From the NCBI GenBank assembly GCA_030037875.1, contig JASHPV010000174.1, forward strand, positions 1 through 22,137: a stretch of 22,137 bases of DNA. The letters run 5' to 3'. Positions 20,611-22,137 of this stretch are shown piece by piece (position 1 is the stretch's first letter; every line of letters starts with the position of its first letter). This stretch comes from Thermoplasmata archaeon (lineage in GTDB: Archaea; Thermoplasmatota; Thermoplasmata; Lutacidiplasmatales; UBA184). The notes under the pieces were generated by a model that was not told the DNA's origin, made no database searches, and saw nothing but the letters and a program-made list of their open reading frames with translations. Position numbers and translations under genes: made by a program.

Positions 20611-21201
20611 CTACAACCCCGCCGCCATCAGGACGTTCATGGCGAGCTGAAGGGTTCGGTCCGGAGTTCCCTTCGCGTCGACCCGGGCCCACCGAGGGGG
20701 CTGGAACATCTGCTCGAATTTCCGGTGCACCCGCTCGATGTATGCTGGGCCCTCGTCGGGGTCGAGCTGACCGGTCGCTTCCACTCTCTTGATTGCGACC
20801 TCGATGGGGGCATCGAGGTACAGCACGAGGTCCGGCTCTAACGCCAGGGAGAGCTCGATCCGCTCCAGCTCACGCCACCGGTCCGGGCTGAGCGCGGCGT
20901 ACTGATAGGCCAAGGTGGAGTAGAAGGAACGATCCTGGATGACCACGTCCCCGTGTTCGAGGGCGCGCTCGACCTGGGGCCGGAGTATGGCCCGGTCGAC
21001 GGTAAGGCAAAGGGCGGCGGCAAATGAATCGGTCCCCTTGAGCCGTTGGAATTCCCCCCGCAGGAACTTATCGGCGGGTTCGTGGAAGCTGGAGACGGAG
21101 TGGCCTCGCGCGAGGAGTGCCGGGACCAGCCTCGCCGCGAGCTCCGTCTTGCCGGTGCCGTCGATCCCTTCGATGGTCACGTAGATGCCGCGCTCGCTCA
21201 A
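20611..21201 (-). CDS. tmk: Thymidylate kinase (dTMP kinase)
   Basis: 196 residues from TTG 21201, the usual size of the family. The P-loop EGIDGTGKT is at 11-19, and DRSFYSTLAYQ (the Asp-Arg and Ser pattern for substrate binding) and LVLYLDAPIEVAIKRVEATG follow; a lid-like GQLDPDEGP region and a Tyr-Ile-Glu-Arg-Val helix are also present. It phosphorylates dTMP with ATP to dTDP for DNA synthesis in the cytosol. The frame is open to 21312, but a minus-strand TTTATTT at 21249-21255 falls inside that extension and would start the RNA near 21226; TTG is the first in-frame start after it, and GIYVTIEG begins immediately. It converges on the HxlR gene with a 24-base gap. Confidence 0.92.
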   Translation of the reverse strand: MSERGIYVTIEGIDGTGKTELAARLVPALLARGHSVSSFHEPADKFLRGEFQRLKGTDSFAAALCLTVDRAILRPQVERALEHGDVVIQDRSFYSTLAYQYAALSPDRWRELERIELSLALEPDLVLYLDAPIEVAIKRVEATGQLDPDEGPAYIERVHRKFEQMFQPPRWARVDAKGTPDRTLQLAMNVLMAAGL

Positions 21202-21248
21202 TTTCGGGACCTCGGTCGGGCGGCCGGCAGGGGAGACGCCTACCCGGG

Positions 21249-21255
21249 AAATAAA
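21249..21255. promoter_or_regulatory. TATA-like element shared by tmk and the YbjQ-like gene
   Basis: AATAAA (plus) / TTTATT (minus) lies between the divergent genes. On the plus strand it is about 27 bases before ATG 21279. On the minus strand it predicts an RNA start near 21226 and a 25-base leader to the tmk TTG. Confidence 0.6.
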
Positions 21256-21278
21256 CCTCTTCCGGACGGCGGGCCCCG

Positions 21279-21725
21279 ATGACGGAATCCCTATCGGGCG
21301 GAACTTATCCAAGGACCCCGCTTGAGGCCGCCATGATGCCGGGCACTCCGCTTCCGCCGCAACCCGCCTCGAGCGTGATAGCCGTGACCACTCCGTACGT
21401 CCCCGGCTTTCGGATCGTGCGCACCCTCGGCGTGACGTGGGGTCTCATCGTCCGGTCCCGCGGGCTCGGCCGCAACATCACGGCGGGTTTCCGGGCGCTA
21501 GCCGGAGGAGAGATCACCGAGTATTCGCAACTTCTGGACCAGACCCGTCACGAAGCCCTCCAACGACTCCAGCAGCACGCACAGACCCTCGGCGCCAACG
21601 CCGTGGTCGGGGTAAGCTTCGCGTCCTCCGAGCTCAGCGAAGTGATGAGCGAAATCTTGGCTTACGGCACCGCGGTCCAGGTCGAACCGGACCCGTCGCC
21701 CCCTCAAGCAGTATCTCTCCGCTAG
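21279..21725 (+). CDS. YbjQ/UPF0145-like (heavy-metal-binding domain) protein
   Basis: 148 residues. After an Arg/Pro-rich leader, the sequence VIAVTTPYVPGFRIVRTLGV, TWGLIVRSRGLGRNITAGFR, GGEITEYSQLLDQTRHEALQ and LGANAVVGVSFASSELSEVM with a closing YGTAVQV strand reproduces the YbjQ/UPF0145 family, including the G-E-I/L-T-E-Y and N-A-V-V-G-V patterns. Members are about 100-110 residues; the leader adds about 30. They are thought to form pentamers or larger rings; the role is not established despite the heavy-metal name. The ATG is set by the TATA element about 27 bases upstream. It is followed by 41 bases and then a PLP decarboxylase gene. Confidence 0.88.
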   Translation: MTESLSGGTYPRTPLEAAMMPGTPLPPQPASSVIAVTTPYVPGFRIVRTLGVTWGLIVRSRGLGRNITAGFRALAGGEITEYSQLLDQTRHEALQRLQQHAQTLGANAVVGVSFASSELSEVMSEILAYGTAVQVEPDPSPPQAVSLR

Positions 21726-21766
21726 CCTCACCCGTGCAGAATCACCTCACAGGATAGGGACCCTCC

Positions 21767-22137
21767 ATGCAGACATCCCGGGGAAAGTCGACGCGAGCTC
21801 GTCCTAGCCCTCGAAAGCCCTCGGGCCCAGGGGCGGAGGCCGCCCTGCAGGACGCGACGCAACGGGCCCTCCGATACTTGCGAGGCCTTCCGGAGCGACG
21901 AGTCTTTCCGGGCGCGACGGAGGTGCAGCACCTTCAGGCCCTGGATGGGCCGGTTCCGGAGTCGGGGGCAGACGCCGGCCAGGTGATCCAGCTTCTCGAC
22001 GAAGCAGGGTCCCCGGCGACAGTCGCATCCGCCGGAGGTCGGTACTTCGGGTTCGTGGTGGGGGGCGCCCTTCCTGCGGCACTCGGCGCCAACTGGTTGG
22101 CCGGGGCCTGGAATCAGAACGCGGGTCTGTTCACCTT
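21767..22137 (+). CDS. PLP-dependent group II decarboxylase, N-terminal part (3' cut by window edge)
   Basis: The frame from ATG 21767 is open to the last base (123 full codons). After a basic Ser/Pro/Arg-rich leader of about 25 residues, the segment AALQDATQRALRYLRGLPER and VFPGATEVQHLQALDGPVPE match the N-terminal helices of aromatic-amino-acid/glutamate-type decarboxylases, and GGRYFGFVVGGALPAALGAN with NWLAGAWNQNAGLFT is the typical opening of the catalytic domain (x-F-G-F-V-x-G-G-A-x-P and the WNQNAG segment). The PLP-lysine lies outside the window, so the amino-acid substrate cannot be named and an inactive or non-decarboxylase relative is possible. It lies 41 bases after the YbjQ-like gene. 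Confidence 0.8.
   Translation, partial: MQTSRGKSTRARPSPRKPSGPGAEAALQDATQRALRYLRGLPERRVFPGATEVQHLQALDGPVPESGADAGQVIQLLDEAGSPATVASAGGRYFGFVVGGALPAALGANWLAGAWNQNAGLFT

Noticed and set aside
1..22137. tRNA, rRNA, CRISPR array, transposase or phage genes
   Set aside because: No T-loop-like GGTTCGA-x-TC context outside coding genes, no regularly spaced repeats, and no transposase or integrase motifs were seen on reading; a tRNA scan and covariance search could not be run.

Overview
The window looks like chromosomal DNA from a high-G+C archaeon, most likely a Thermoplasmata-like lineage. Three things point that way. First, many genes have an AT-rich TATA-like hexamer centred about 24-28 bases before the start codon, the geometry of archaeal leaderless transcripts. 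Second, there is a secreted protein built from Y-S-V-T-F-T-E-T-G-L-P repeats, a module typical of Thermoplasmata and Sulfolobales surface proteins. Third, there are several small proteins with an N-terminal CxxC...CxxC zinc ribbon. No rRNA, tRNA, CRISPR array, insertion sequence or phage gene was recognised. The lineage is an inference from style, not from a marker gene.

Layout. 1-402: 3' end of a PLP aminotransferase, converging on and overlapping the 3' end of an adenylate cyclase/TolB-like/TPR protein (385-2385, minus). 2508-5829: a zinc-ribbon membrane protein, a gene-free stretch (2967-3299), a 7-TM protein (minus), the secreted repeat protein and a VOC protein. 6128-8108: two more zinc-ribbon proteins, one with a long helical tail and one with a LURP-one/scramblase-like domain. 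8171-9341 (minus): methyltransferase and GNAT acetyltransferase. 9480-11315: DyP-type peroxidase, a small two-TM protein (minus) and a GYD-domain protein. 11390-16026 (plus): radical SAM enzyme, SRPBCC-methyltransferase fusion, a small conserved-looking protein, a zinc alcohol dehydrogenase and an alpha/alpha-toroid (terpenoid-cyclase-like) protein; the last four are tightly packed. 15965-18458: GNAT (minus), SRPBCC protein, cupin (minus) and an HExxH putative metalloprotease. 18522-20068 (minus): a VOC / SnoaL-like / DUF2461 run, divergent from an HxlR-family regulator (20134-20586). 20611-22137: thymidylate kinase (minus), a YbjQ-like protein, and the N-terminus of a PLP-dependent decarboxylase running off the right edge.

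How the genes may work together. Most are accessory metabolism and small-molecule handling: peroxidase, two VOC proteins, SnoaL, cupin, GYD, two methyltransferases and two acetyltransferases. The two most system-like parts are (a) the 11390-16026 run, which combines a radical SAM enzyme, a ligand-binding/methyltransferase fusion, a dehydrogenase and a cyclase-fold protein and could be one biosynthetic or modifying pathway; and (b) the HxlR/VOC divergent locus, where a perfect 15-bp inverted repeat abuts a palindromic TATA box shared by both directions. A recurring design is a single AT-rich element between divergent genes (9440, 17751, 20103, 21249), which suggests bidirectional promoters.
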